Source: Elysia marginata
Taxonomy: Eukaryota > Mollusca > Gastropoda > Plakobranchidae
Length of the DNA stretch: 22,622 nucleotides
Assembly (NCBI GenBank): GCA_019649035.1
Contig: BMAT01007857.1
Location: 213,285-235,906 of the forward strand
Direction: 5' to 3'
Made by a program: the position numbers and the translations under genes
Notes under the pieces: generated by a model
The model's input: only the letters and a program-made list of their open reading frames with translations
The model's database searches: none
Told to the model about the DNA's origin: nothing
Part shown: positions 1-9,801 of the stretch, piece after piece
How positions within the stretch are numbered: the first letter of the stretch is position 1
Layout: each line of letters starts with the position of its first letter

Positions 1-2179
1 GTAAACATACAGGCTAGCGCAGTGCAAAGTTTCACTAGCAGGCCTGGTCTACAAGGTTAGCTTGCGCGTGATATTATTATTCAGTGCTAGCTTTCATGAA
101 CGGGCCTACACCGAGCGCGAGGCATGATCAGTGTTCACACTAGACCTTCTGCAATAGTGGGCGCAACCGACACTAAGAAATCGGTTATAAAACGGTAAAA
201 TTTGAGCAAAAAAACCAGAAGTTTGAGGTATATTCTACATGTTCGGGGTGAAAAAATCGCTATTTTTACTCACCCTGCTGCCGCAAAATGGTGATTTTAG
301 GTCACAAAAATGCTCAAATCACTTATTTTTTGTGCTTTTCATACAGAGCAATGGTTGAAGCATCTGAAAAAAGCAGTTTTGAATATTCGGTTATCCGACC
401 CCTAAATGGTCATTTCAGGTGCCGCCCCCACCCCCCCCTTAAGTTTCAAATGTGATTTTCTCAAAAAAAGTTTTTTAGACACCACTAGTAAAAATCTATC
501 TCCTCCGAGGTTTACCATTTGATTGGTTTGAAACTTTGCATTTAAAAAAAAGGTTTGTGCTTCTCTGCAAGGTATATAAAACAATAGAGGCTTTACTCCA
601 ATGTTCGATTTTGTTTTTGAGAAATTTGAGTTTGTTTCACTTTAAAAAATGGAGTTATTGCCCCTTTTCGATACATTTGATCCATTACACTTTTACAGGC
701 TTTTCTCTATTTAGGTAATTCCATTTATAAAAAACAGTTAATTCTTTATGTAGTGATAAGAAAAAACATAGATCTTTGGATTTCTCAGTGCCATTTTAGC
801 CCCAACATTATGGCATTACAATAGATATACACTGAAATTGTAATTCGACATTATTCTGAGTTCCTTACTCTCCTCCTCTTCTGTGTTCCATTTCTTTTCT
901 CTTATTACTTTTCCTCCTCCTTCTCCTCCTGATTCATTACAAGCTCCTCCTTTCTCCTTCTCATCCTTCTTCCTCTATGATTCTGAGCAAACAAGCTCTA
1001 CTTGAAAAAAAAAATCAACAAGAGTCAAGTTTTCTATTTCAGTTTGAATTACAAATAGAAAACATTACGAGGCACAATAGTACTTAGTTATGCGCTTTTT
1101 AAATTTTGCCAGCTAACGTCAACAACACAAGTGACAAGGATACCACTCAAATTTTCTGAAAATAACTGAAATTTGGGGGATATGTTTAATTACTGTTAAA
1201 AATATAACAAATGTCAATTTACTTAGGTGCATAGATTTGCCATTGTTTTATATCATAATTATCAATCCTGTTCAAATTTCTCTGTTCGTTCAGTTTCTGA
1301 AGTTTTAAAATAATGGAAAAGAACTGAAAAACGGCACACCTGACAACACTCAAATACCCAAACCCACAGAGATTTCCAGCCCCACTCTCCATGGTCGCCA
1401 CTGATACTAGGGATGCCAAGGAGGGTTTTTTTCAATTTTCGAGGGCCTTTTCAAAGACTCAAGGTCTTCACGTAACGATTAAGTCCATCTATACTTTGTA
1501 ACTACAGACCAAGTAAAACCCTTATCTCCGGGGGATTAAGTTATCAGGGGGTTAATTTTTAACTTCTCACCAGTTAAGAGAATAGGACAAGAACTAAATA
1601 TCGAGAAACCCCATAAATCTAAGACCATTAATAAGTGTGGGTATACTTTCTAATTAAAAATACTAGCGAAAGGACAGCTATAATAATTTAAGAATAAAAG
1701 TGCTAAAAACTCGGATCTTAACTCAGATTAAATTAGAGTCTATACATGTTTCTAAATCTAGGTTCTAGATAGCTTCTAACTGGAAAAGAAATGGAACTCA
1801 TTTTGATCTTAACATGAGAGTCAGTCAAGAATATTAAAACCCAGAAATTTAGACTAGAGGAGGCATGTTTGGGGGTCTGGAGCAGTTTAAAACTTTTGTC
1901 TTCATTTGTTATTTATTTATAAATGTGTTTTGACTTTTGTTTCTATTTTTGTTTGCTTAAGTTAACTTAACATGTGAATAAAGTATATAATCTTATACTG
2001 CACATAGATTATGTGTAAATTTGCTAAATAAGATAAGATTTTAAGACAATTTGGACTTTTGTTACTGTTAAGTGGTGTTTGCAACTGACACGATTTCCCA
2101 GCTTTCTACTAGGTCAAAGAGAAAGCCCTATATCTAGGTCTAATGTTTAAAACGTGAAAAATGGAGCTTTTAAAATGCA
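1..2179. other. AT-rich intergenic DNA, no gene recognised
   Basis: I see no conserved protein segment on either strand here. There is a C-run at 422-437, a polypyrimidine stretch at about 866-976 (TCC/TTC-rich), and scattered CTAGATC-like words near 1730-1860. The short open frames are not coding-like. Confidence 0.6.
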
Positions 2180-2431
2180 ACTGCAGATGAGGACTCTTTC
2201 CGATTGAGGAAATATCCTGAACTGCAAGAATTGCCTTTTTAACCTCTATCTCTATGAAACAATTTCCCTGAAACTGCAGATCGAGGACTGTTTCCGATTG
2301 TGGAAATATCTTGAACTGCAAGAATTGCCTTTTTAACCTATTTCTATGAAACAATTTCCCAGCAACTGCAGATCGAGGACTCTTTCCGATTGTGGAAATA
2401 TCCTGAAATGCAAGAATTGCCTTTTTAACAA
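2180..2431. repeat. 92-bp tandem repeat, about 2.7 units
   Basis: Units begin with ACTGCAGAT at 2180, 2273 and 2365, a spacing of 93 and 92. Each unit contains GGACTCTTTCCGATTG, GGAAATATC, GAACTGCAAGAATTGCC and TATGAAACAATTTCCC with few differences. The last unit breaks off after the TTTTTAAC block. The open frame across it merely translates the repeat. Confidence 0.9.
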
Positions 2432-2492
2432 CCAATTATATTGGTCCTCCCCCCTCCCATACTTCATGTCCAGTCTATTTTTCCCTTAATCA
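2325..2492 (+). repeat. 168-bp direct repeat, copy A
   Basis: It starts at TTGCCTTTTTAAC, covers the last tandem unit and continues through AACCAATTATATTGGTCC to CCCTTAATCA. Copy B at 3022-3189 has the same length and only a handful of substitutions. Both contain the small hairpin ACCAAT-TAT-ATTGGT. Confidence 0.9.
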
Positions 2493-3021
2493 TACCCTCG
2501 GACTCCCCTCATGGTAATATCACTCTTCCCCCCTCTCTTCTCAATAATGATTACCCCTTCCTCCAGGCATGACACCTTCTTTTGATCCCTCACAACATTC
2601 AACCCGGGAGCGCCTAAACACACAATCTAGCATCATGATGCGTGATCCCCAAAATAATGCTAGTATTCTCCCGCTGTACCACCCAAACACCTTTCTCTCC
2701 TCCACTTGCTCCGTTGTCCCGTACTGCCATCCCTTAACTCCTTTCAAGAGTGGCAAGCACAGCCATCTTCCCCTTCCCCTCTTCTTCCTTGTCTTAGCCA
2801 TCCTCTCCTTCCCCATAAGTACTGCGGCACCCCTGCTGGTACCCTAAGTTACTTGCCCTCCCCGGCTACCACTCCCTGGTAGGCAACACTTCCCTGCTCT
2901 TGGACCCTTTCTACTCATTCTCTCCTCCCCTTGCTCCGTCCCTTAACTCCTTTCAGGAGCATAACCATCTTCCCCTCCCCCTATTTTTCATTATCCTAGC
3001 CCTCTGGTAGCACGAGTGGGG
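2493..3021. repeat. pyrimidine-rich segment between the 168-bp repeats
   Basis: The segment is C/T-rich with an internal direct duplication. CCTTAACTCCTTTCA occurs at 2732-2746 and 2941-2955, each followed by related CATCTTCCCCTCCCC text. Two overlapping open frames on opposite strands here look like low-complexity artefacts. No protein family was recognised. Confidence 0.7.
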
Positions 3022-3189
3022 TTGCCTTTTTAACATCTCTCTATGAAACAATTTCCCTGCAACTGCAGATCGAGGACTCTTTCTGATTGTAGAAATATCC
3101 TGAACTGCAAGAATTGCCTTTTTAACAACCAATTATATTGGTCCTCCCCCCTCTCATACTTCATGTCCAGTCTATTTTTCCCTTAATCA
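3022..3189 (+). repeat. 168-bp direct repeat, copy B
   Basis: It matches copy A (2325-2492) at an offset of 697 bases and contains one 92-bp unit plus the downstream unique block. Examples of differences are TTTCTGATTGTAG against TTTCCGATTGTGG, and CCCTCTCATAC against CCCTCCCATAC. Confidence 0.9.
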
Positions 3190-5000
3190 ATCCCACTTCT
3201 GACACCAGTGTTGTGTACAGGAGGCCGTTAATTACGCTAAACTACTCTAATACTAATAAACTACTCTAAAACCCTAGGAATGAATACACTAGTCTCAGAT
3301 ATAATTACAATAGCATGTATCCCAACACGTTCTTTGAAATAGAAACACAATGTGAGGTTGTAGATTTCCTATCCAAGAACTTAATTTGGGCAAGATCTAG
3401 GCTTGGAATGGCCACCATGATCATAATCTAGATTGTTAGCAAATGTTACTAGAGTCTAGATCTAGATTTTCTAGTGTAACTGTAAGCCAGTAAGGCTAAG
3501 TCAGTTAATGACTAGCTACACTGTTTCTCCATGTCTAATCTAGATCAATAGAGAGATAGAATAGATCTAATCTAGATTTGAAGAGTAAGACTACTACTAC
3601 TAGATCTAGGGCCTAAGAGTTTTTAAAAGCATCTAGCCTGGCACTTGCTTGAAAATTAAACAGATCTAGTAAGGTCAACGAGGTGCAGCAATCACAATAT
3701 GATTATGAAATCAAACAAGATCGCTCTTGGCTAAAAAAGATGAAGTGCACAAGATTGCTCAGGGCTAGATCTAGATGTAATGTAAGAAAGGATTATAAAG
3801 GACTCTCGATGTTTTGAACAGTCATAGAATTATGTGTTTGTATTATCGTAAGATAACTTTATTCATGACAAGGCCTAGAACTAAACGGAGTATACAAAAG
3901 ATCGTAAACAAGAAAAATCATCGGTAGCATACTTTCATTTTCACTTAATTGCTTTTACGCCCATTGGCCATTGTGTGGACAGTTTCGAATTCACCACGCA
4001 AAAAAAACGGGCGATGAGGTTACATATAAAATATAAACGAAAATCAACTAACGGATAAACAAAAAAAAATAATCGGTATCGCCATAGAATCGGAAAAAGG
4101 TTTGTAATTCGCTTCCGATTTTCCGGTCGTCTTTTCTCGGTTTAAGTTCTTACTTTAATAAGTTTATAATTTTTCGGACGTTTTTGTTGTTGATTGTCTG
4201 GTTGAAGAAAGAATACGAAAATCGAAAAAATCCGAATTCCGATTAAAATCGGAAAACTTGCATCCCTGTTTGTTCTAATGTTCAGTTATATGCGTGTTCA
4301 ACGAGGTCCCAAATATTGCCAGATTCCAATCGTCATGTCAGTCAACAAAATCTATGTCTAGCTACCAGCTGAGTTCATCGAATTTGACAAATTTATGACC
4401 ATGAATGGAATTCACACTTCAAACTTTAATTCTTGTCAAAACAAGGCCTAATTTAGATTCCCATGATCTAAGGGCTATTTTAAGTGCAGACAAAGCTAAT
4501 ATCTGTGGTAGCCTACTGATCTGTCGGTCGAAACAGTAAACATGCTTGATTCTAGATCTAGAATCTAGGTCAAATTTAGAAAAATTGGGATAATCCTGGC
4601 ATTGGCCCGCTGGCGAGACTAACGAAATGAAGGGAATTACAACCTATTTTTAACACCAGCGGGCCAATCCAAGGATAAAGCCGAAAAATTGACAGACTGA
4701 TTTTTTCCTAGGCCTAGCAGCTAGAATCTAGATCTATATCTACAATCTAAATTTAGATAGATTTCATGTTTCTAAATTCTAGATGCTAGAATCTTACTCT
4801 TAGTCTAGAATTTAGACCTACTCTAGATTTTCTAGATCTAGATCCATCATCTAGCAGACAGGGCCTAGACTACATTTAGTCTAGTAGATCTAGATTGATC
4901 TAGAATCACTTCGATAGATCTAGATATTGGGCCTATGTGTCTGTTTGTTACAGTGTAAGTGTCATTCTGAAAATATTCTCTAGATCATATCTAGGCCTTG
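3190..5000. repeat. CTAGATCT-rich, gene-free DNA
   Basis: Words of the TCTAGATCTAG type recur irregularly, most densely at 3400-3780 and 4550-4990, and again at 22430-22470. There is no fixed period, so it is cryptically simple DNA rather than a clean satellite. The part at 3950-4260 is A/T-rich with repeated TCGGAAAA/TTTTCCGA words. No protein signal was seen. Confidence 0.6.
4593..4676. repeat. GC-rich inverted repeat with 42-base loop
   Basis: The arms at 4593-4613 and 4656-4676 pair at 19 of 21 positions. The core is ATTGGCCCGCTGG on one side and CCAGCGGGCCAAT on the other. Weaker complementarity continues outward. The surroundings are AT-rich, which makes the stem stand out. Confidence 0.85.
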
Positions 5001-5706
5001 AAGGATATAATCTTCACACTGACCCACGGGCCATCCATGATATGAGCGCATTCGTTTCGCTTTCTTTGGTATCTGAATGCCGGACAACATCAATAAGAGG
5101 CCGATTATGAAAATCACATTGAGATGCTAATTGAACTTACTTTTCTTTCCAAATAGTTCAAATGTACACTTTCCATTGTTGCAGGCTGTCTATATCGCAC
5201 ATGTGAGTACCAGATATCCACTATGAAATCAAAGCTTTCAGAGAAGTGAACAAAGATTTGAGATTTTACGACCTATCCCATACAAAAATTAGAATGATAA
5301 ATATCCTTTCACTCTTATACTCTCGGCGAAGGGAAACCCCTGAACTTCCGTTCCATGGACAACTGGAATTCTGGGATACCCCCTGTCCCCAACCATCGAG
5401 GTTGGCCTAGTTTAATTTCTTGCCAAGACAGAGCAGGACGCACGATAAAGTTTATTTATAGCTCGGGGTCATCTCAATGAGATTAGAACTGCGGCCTTGA
5501 AAAATATCTACATAATGAAATCTATTGTCAACGGTTACAATCATAACGCTTTGGTTTTCCATTTAAATAATGTTTGCTGCAAGAGGGAGAGAGAAAAGAA
5601 ATGGAAATAATTCGCAATTGCAACAGCCCTTTTTTAAAAGGGTGAGAAGTACAAAGTTGGTAGCTAACGTCAGAATTCAATGATTAGATACATGCTGGTG
5701 GAGTAG
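5001..5706. other. intergenic stretch, nothing recognised
   Basis: There is no repeat or coding signal that I can name. The composition is ordinary for this window. Confidence 0.5.
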
Positions 5707-6215
5707 ATGTTTTTAAATACTCAAGGACTTCATTCTGAATGGCAGCATGGCTTTATTGCCAAGCGATCAATGGTTGTTTGAATTTTTAAAGTCCCAATCA
5801 ACTTTGAGGTTATATCATAGACGGCGCTTGGGACAATTAAAAGCGTGCTGCCACACTGCAATGTAAGGAGCGCTTGCGTACACCACACCCAGTCACATTA
5901 TCCTGACACCGTGCCGACCAGACTTAACACTAAATTCATAATGCCAGACACTAGGCGGATCAGCTGCTAATACCAATTTTAAAGTCCTTAGTTTGACTCG
6001 GCCGGGGATCGAACCACGCAGGCACTCACCTCCCGATCTCTGAGCGAGTGTCTTACCGCTAGGCCACAGAGCCGGTGTCAAACTTGCCGGTTGCATCGAA
6101 AACTAACATTGTGCCCCTCTCGGTGCAGAGTGCCTAGATTTCGCCAAGGCTTTCGTCCACAGGGTCCCTCATCAGCGTTTCTACACCACCAATTTGAAGG
6201 TGGAGAATAAAAAAA
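5707..6215 (+). pseudogene. non-LTR retrotransposon reverse-transcriptase relic, split by a SINE
   Basis: Two plus-strand fragments look like consecutive pieces of a LINE reverse transcriptase. The left piece (5707-5769) reads FLNTQGLHSEWQHGFIAKRS, resembling the QHGFRxxRS block that precedes RT motif A. The right piece (6131-6200) reads CLDFAKAFVHRVPHQRF, which matches motif A (LDFAKAFDxVPH) with the second Asp changed to Val. In intact LINEs these blocks lie some 15-25 residues apart. Here about 300 bases of antisense SINE lie between them. A stop lies just before the left piece and a frame change separates the two. It is a dead fragment, and the family is not assignable from so little. Confidence 0.75.
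5772..6075 (-). mobile_element. tRNA-derived SINE, family 1, copy 1
   Basis: On the minus strand the element begins GGCTCTGTGGCCTAGCGG. It has a pol III A box TGGCCTAGCGG (6056-6066) and a B box GGTTCGATCCC (6005-6015). The body shares CTGATCCGCCTAGTGTCTGG and GTGTGGCAGCACGC with copies 2 and 3. The tail is TTAAAAATTCAAACAACC. No clear target-site duplication was found. It sits antisense in the reverse-transcriptase relic. Confidence 0.9.
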
Positions 6216-6518
6216 TTACGTTAAAACTAAAGTGCTAAATTACTGTAACTATGATTGTCATGAATACTAAAATAACATAAATGGGGTTAAAAATGACTTC
6301 TTCTTGTGTTTTCTTTCAATACATTTCTATACAGACCAATAAAGTGTGAAAAGCATATTCATCGCAACTGTCAGTAATGAGAAGAGATTGATTTGTACAT
6401 TATCTAAGACTTAAACCTTCAAAAGCCAAGTGATGACTATTACAAAGAAAGAGCTGGTTCGACAACATCAAAGAATGGGCGGACATGATCCTGCCCTCGC
6501 GGTGCAAACAGGTGATGG
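6216..6518. other. intergenic stretch, nothing recognised
   Basis: It is AT-rich, with no coding or repeat signal seen between the RT relic and the minisatellite. Confidence 0.5.
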
Positions 6519-6893
6519 CCTATGTCAAACTGGGCCTTTGACATGACAAACTGGGCCTTCGCTTTGATAAATTGTGACTAACTGGGTCTGTGACAAACTG
6601 AGCTTTTCAAATGACAAATTATGACAAACTGGGCTTTTCACATGACCAAATGCGACAAACTGGGCCTCTGGTAAATTGAGCTTTTCGTATGACCAAATGG
6701 GCCTGTTGTAAACTGGGCTTTTCAAATGACCAACTGTGAAAAACTGGGCCTGTGACAAACTGGGCTTTTCATATGACCAGTTGTGACAAACTGGGCCTGT
6801 GAATATATTTGTGCTTCTCACATGACTAACTGTGACAAACTGGGCTTTTCACATGATCAACTGTGACAAACTGGGCCTTTGGTTAACTGGTCA
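6519..6893. repeat. ACAAACTGGGC minisatellite
   Basis: Degenerate tandem copies are built from two alternating parts: GTGACAAACTGGGCCT, and GACAAACTGGGCTTTTCACA followed by TGACCAAC. Together they give a period of about 50 bases with many indels. The open frame on the minus strand here is a translation of the repeat. Confidence 0.85.
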
Positions 6894-6897
6894 ACCT

Positions 6898-7428
6898 GCG
6901 GAGAGACAGCGATGAGAAACAGATAGAGAGACTCAGAAAATGGGGAGAGAGATGGAGAGGCGGTGTGAGACAGAGAGAGGTTGATAAAGAGGCAGAGAAG
7001 ACAGGCAGAGAAGAAAGGCAGAGACAGACAGAGAGAGGTATAAAGAAATAGGTAGAGAGAAGAGAAAGACGGAGATAAATAGAGAAAAAGACTAATGGAG
7101 ATATTGAGAGGGAGACAGAGATAGGCTGAGAGAAAGAGAGAAATGGGCAGACAAATAGATAGTTAAAGATAGACAGAGAGCGGTAGAAAGACAGAGAGAG
7201 ACTGGGTAAAAGGTAGAGAGGAAAGACAGATAATGACACAGATAGACAGAAAGACAGGGAGAGAGGCGGAGAGGCGGAAAAGAGAAACAGAGACCCAAAG
7301 AGAGTCGGTTAGACAGGCAGAGGATGGGAGATACAGAAGGAGACAGAGAGAGGCAGAGAGGAAATACAGAGACGGGGAGACAGACAGAAACAAACAGAAA
7401 GACAGACAGAGAGAGAGGGAGGGGGGTA
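6898..7428. repeat. purine-rich (GA/GACAGA)n microsatellite
   Basis: About 530 bases of AGAGAGACAGAGAGAG-type sequence are interrupted by TAGA and GGGA words. The Ser/Leu-rich open frames on the minus strand and the Arg/Glu-rich one on the plus strand are simple-repeat artefacts. Confidence 0.95.
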
Positions 7429-7661
7429 GATAGATTAAATGCAGAATTAAAACTCCCTTCTTCTTCTCGTTCGTTTTGCATGTGATTAAACAACAACATT
7501 CAGTATACTACAGAGACAAATAAGGAAACGTGCCTGAAAGTGTTCAAAATAGCGCCTGTGTGCGATGACTTTGCTAATTTTTTGGCCGAGAAAATCAAAT
7601 CCGGTGTTAGAATTCTTTTTTTTTTTTTTTGGATCCAAGGCCTTTTTACCTGACGGTGCGG

Positions 7662-7979
7662 CCAGCAGAAATAATCGGGCTCTGTGGCCTAGGGGTAATG
7701 CACTCGTTCAGAGATCGGGAGGTGCGTGGTTTGATCCCCGCCCGAGTCAAACCAAGGACTTTTAAAATTGATATTAGCAGCTGATCCGCCTAGTGTCTGG
7801 CTTTATAAATTAGTACTAAGTGTGGTCGGCCCGGTATCATGATAATTTGAATGGGTGTGGTGTATGCAAGCGCTCCTTACATCACAGTGTGGCAGCACGC
7901 TTTCAGTTGTCCCAAGCGCCGTCTCTGATATAGAGACGCTAAAATTCCAACAACCTAACCCAACCAGCAGAAATAATCG
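7662..7979 (+). mobile_element. tRNA-derived SINE, family 1, copy 2, with 16-bp target-site duplication
   Basis: The body spans 7678-7963. The A box TGGCCTAGGGG is at 7685-7695 and the B box GGTTTGATCCC at 7728-7738. The body then runs through CTGATCCGCCTAGTGTCTGG to a CAACCTAACCCAA tail. The identical 16-mer CCAGCAGAAATAATCG flanks it at 7662-7677 and 7964-7979. This is the direct footprint of target-primed integration. Confidence 0.95.
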
Positions 7980-8229
7980 CTTCGCAGGAATCGGCTTGTC
8001 CTGTTTCAAAGGCCGCCCATGGACAGAGAGCGTCTCTAAGTGCATGACATTAATTTTGTTTCAATGCACGCACGCTGCATTTTCGATGGACAATCAACTT
8101 TCGATGACAATAGATTTCTTCCATATACACACATGGCAAACCATTGCCAAGTTAATCGCAAGGAGACGAGCGGTAGCAATAATTATGCTAGGTCTGTGAC
8201 AGGAGAGAAGTCTTTGTCTACCCTCTCTT
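7980..8229. other. unique-looking spacer
   Basis: It lies between the SINE and the CT tract. The short open frames carry no recognisable protein feature. Confidence 0.5.
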
Positions 8230-8960
8230 CTCTTACCCGGCTCTCTCTCTCTCTCTCTACATTGCTCTAGGATATCATCCTTCTCATTTTGTTTTTTTTC
8301 CTCTCCTCTGTCTCTTTCCCCTCTCCTTCGTCTCTTTCTCTATCTCCCCTCTCTCTGTCTGTCTGTCTCTCGCTCTGTCTCTATCTGTCTCTATCTCTCT
8401 CTTTATATATCTCTCTGTATGTCTGTCTCTCTCTGCCTGTCTCTCTCAGTATCTATCTTTCTCTTTCTCTCTCTCCCCTCTCTCTGTCTCTAACTCTCTC
8501 TGTCCACCTGTCTCTCTCTATCCCTATCTCTGTCTGTCTGTCTGTCTCTGTCTCTACCTCTCTCTCCCTGTCTCTGTCTCTCGCTCTCTACATTGCTCTG
8601 CAATATCCTCCTTCTCATTTAGTTTTTCTCCCCTCTCCTTCGTCTCTCTCTCTTGCTGAATCTCACCTCTTTTAACCGTCTCTATCTCCACCCCTCCCCT
8701 CTGTCGTGTTTTCTCTCTCCTCTCCCTCACCTCTCTTTCTAAATTCTCTCCTTTCTCTATTGTATCTATCTTTTTGTTTTTTTTTTCTCTTTCCTTGCCC
8801 TCGTCTCTTTCTCTGTATCTCCCCTCTCTATTGTACCTATCAATCTGTTTCTCTCCCTTCTCCCTCGTGTCATTTTATCTATGCTTCTCTTCCCTGTCCC
8901 TTGTGTCTTTCTATCTCTATTTCTCTCCCCCTCTCCACTGCCTCTCCCCTTTCATGTACT
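8230..8960. repeat. polypyrimidine (CT/CTGT)n microsatellite
   Basis: CTCTCTGTCTGTCTCT-type sequence runs with interruptions such as ACATTGCTCTG. The block from about 8240 to 8320 is repeated at about 8580-8650 (TCTACATTGCTCT, CTTCTCATTT, CTCCTTCGTCTCT), showing internal segmental duplication. The Ser/Leu/Pro-rich open frames are artefacts. Confidence 0.95.
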
Positions 8961-9294
8961 AAAGACGTTCAGAAAGACGAAACCAGGGAGAAAATTCAGG
9001 ATCACCATCTGAAAATGGACACACTGGTAGGCTCATGGGATCTGTTACCCAATCGTATGTTGTAAAAGCTACGCCACATATAGGCGTTGTTACGTCTTAC
9101 AATAGAGACCTTTAGCACACGCACCGTGTCTCACTACGCGTACGTGAAAATCGGGAAAGCAGATTGAGAAACTATAAAAATAATGAAACCAGTTTCTAAA
9201 AATAGACCCACAGACGTTCGCGTCCTACTCACGCGTTGCTGCTTAAAGTCTGTATTATTGTCGCCCACGCGCGAGGTATCTATTATTCCATCAA
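8961..9294. other. CpG-containing spacer between pyrimidine tracts
   Basis: It contains several CpG clusters, such as CACTACGCGTACGTG and CCCACGCGCGAGG, that are rare elsewhere in the window. No tRNA, coding or repeat identity was recognised. Confidence 0.4.
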
Positions 9295-9545
9295 CCACTC
9301 TCTTTCTCGTTATCTACCCTCTCTTTCTGTTTATCTACTCTTTTTCTTTATCTACCCTCTCTTTCTCTAACCTCTCTTCTTTTTATCTACCCTCTCTTTC
9401 TATTCATCTACCCCCTCTTTCTCTTTATCTACTCTCTCCTTATCTACCCCCTCTTTCTCTTTATCAATCCTCTCTTTCTCTTTATCTACCCCCTCTTTCT
9501 CCGTATCTACCTTCTCTTTATCTACTCTCTCCTCCCTAGCCCTCT
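9295..9545. repeat. CTCTTTCTCTTTATCTACC minisatellite
   Basis: Repeated units of about 20-27 bases are built from TCTACCCTCTCTTTCTCTTTA. It grades into irregular polypyrimidine DNA to about 9660. Confidence 0.85.
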
Positions 9546-9801
9546 CTAACTCTTCCATTTCTATGTTTATTTTCTATGCCCATTCTTTTCCACCTTTTCT
9601 ATCCTTCCCTCCACCTCTCTCTCCTTCCATTTGCATCTCTATATGTTTCTCTCCTTCTTTTGTTTGGTGTATGTCTGTTTTTTATATAACATTTCAATAC
9701 ATGTGTATGTATCAGTCGATCCATTTTCTTTTTCATTTTAAGATAAAATTTTCTTAGAGTAGTTTTCGTGAAATTATTTTTCCCTTCTACTATATATTTT
9801 T

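Noticed and set aside
2109-2435. 108-codon minus-strand frame with internal peptide repeats
   Set aside because: The peptide repeats are the 92-bp tandem DNA repeat read through. There is no start context or family resemblance.
2325-3189. LTR retrotransposon with 168-bp direct repeats as LTRs
   Set aside because: The repeat does not begin TG and end CA, copy A overlaps a tandem array, and the interior has no primer-binding site or coding sequence.
3950-4270. hAT-type element ending in CAGGGATGCAAG (minus strand, near 4265)
   Set aside because: The terminus is suggestive, but I could not find a matching opposite end or an 8-bp duplication.
6001-6075. Possible genuine tRNA gene (also at 7680-7745, 10716-10785 and 20295-20357)
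   Set aside because: A and B boxes are present, but cloverleaf stems are degenerate. Each head continues into a shared non-tRNA body or a SINE-like tail, so they are SINE heads rather than tRNA genes.
6525-6821. 98-codon minus-strand frame with repeated peptides
   Set aside because: It is a translation of the ACAAACTGGGC minisatellite.
6883-7499. Ser/Leu-rich open frames on the minus strand and an Arg/Glu-rich frame on the plus strand
   Set aside because: They are translations of the (GA)n microsatellite. Open frames on both strands of a dinucleotide repeat carry no coding evidence.
8289-9065. Ser/Leu/Pro-rich plus-strand frames resembling membrane segments
   Set aside because: They are produced by the (CT)n tract. 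The hydrophobic look is compositional.
9183-9757. Plus-strand frames rich in Leu, Ser, Pro and Tyr
   Set aside because: They translate the CTCTTTCTCTTTATCTACC minisatellite. No domain is present.
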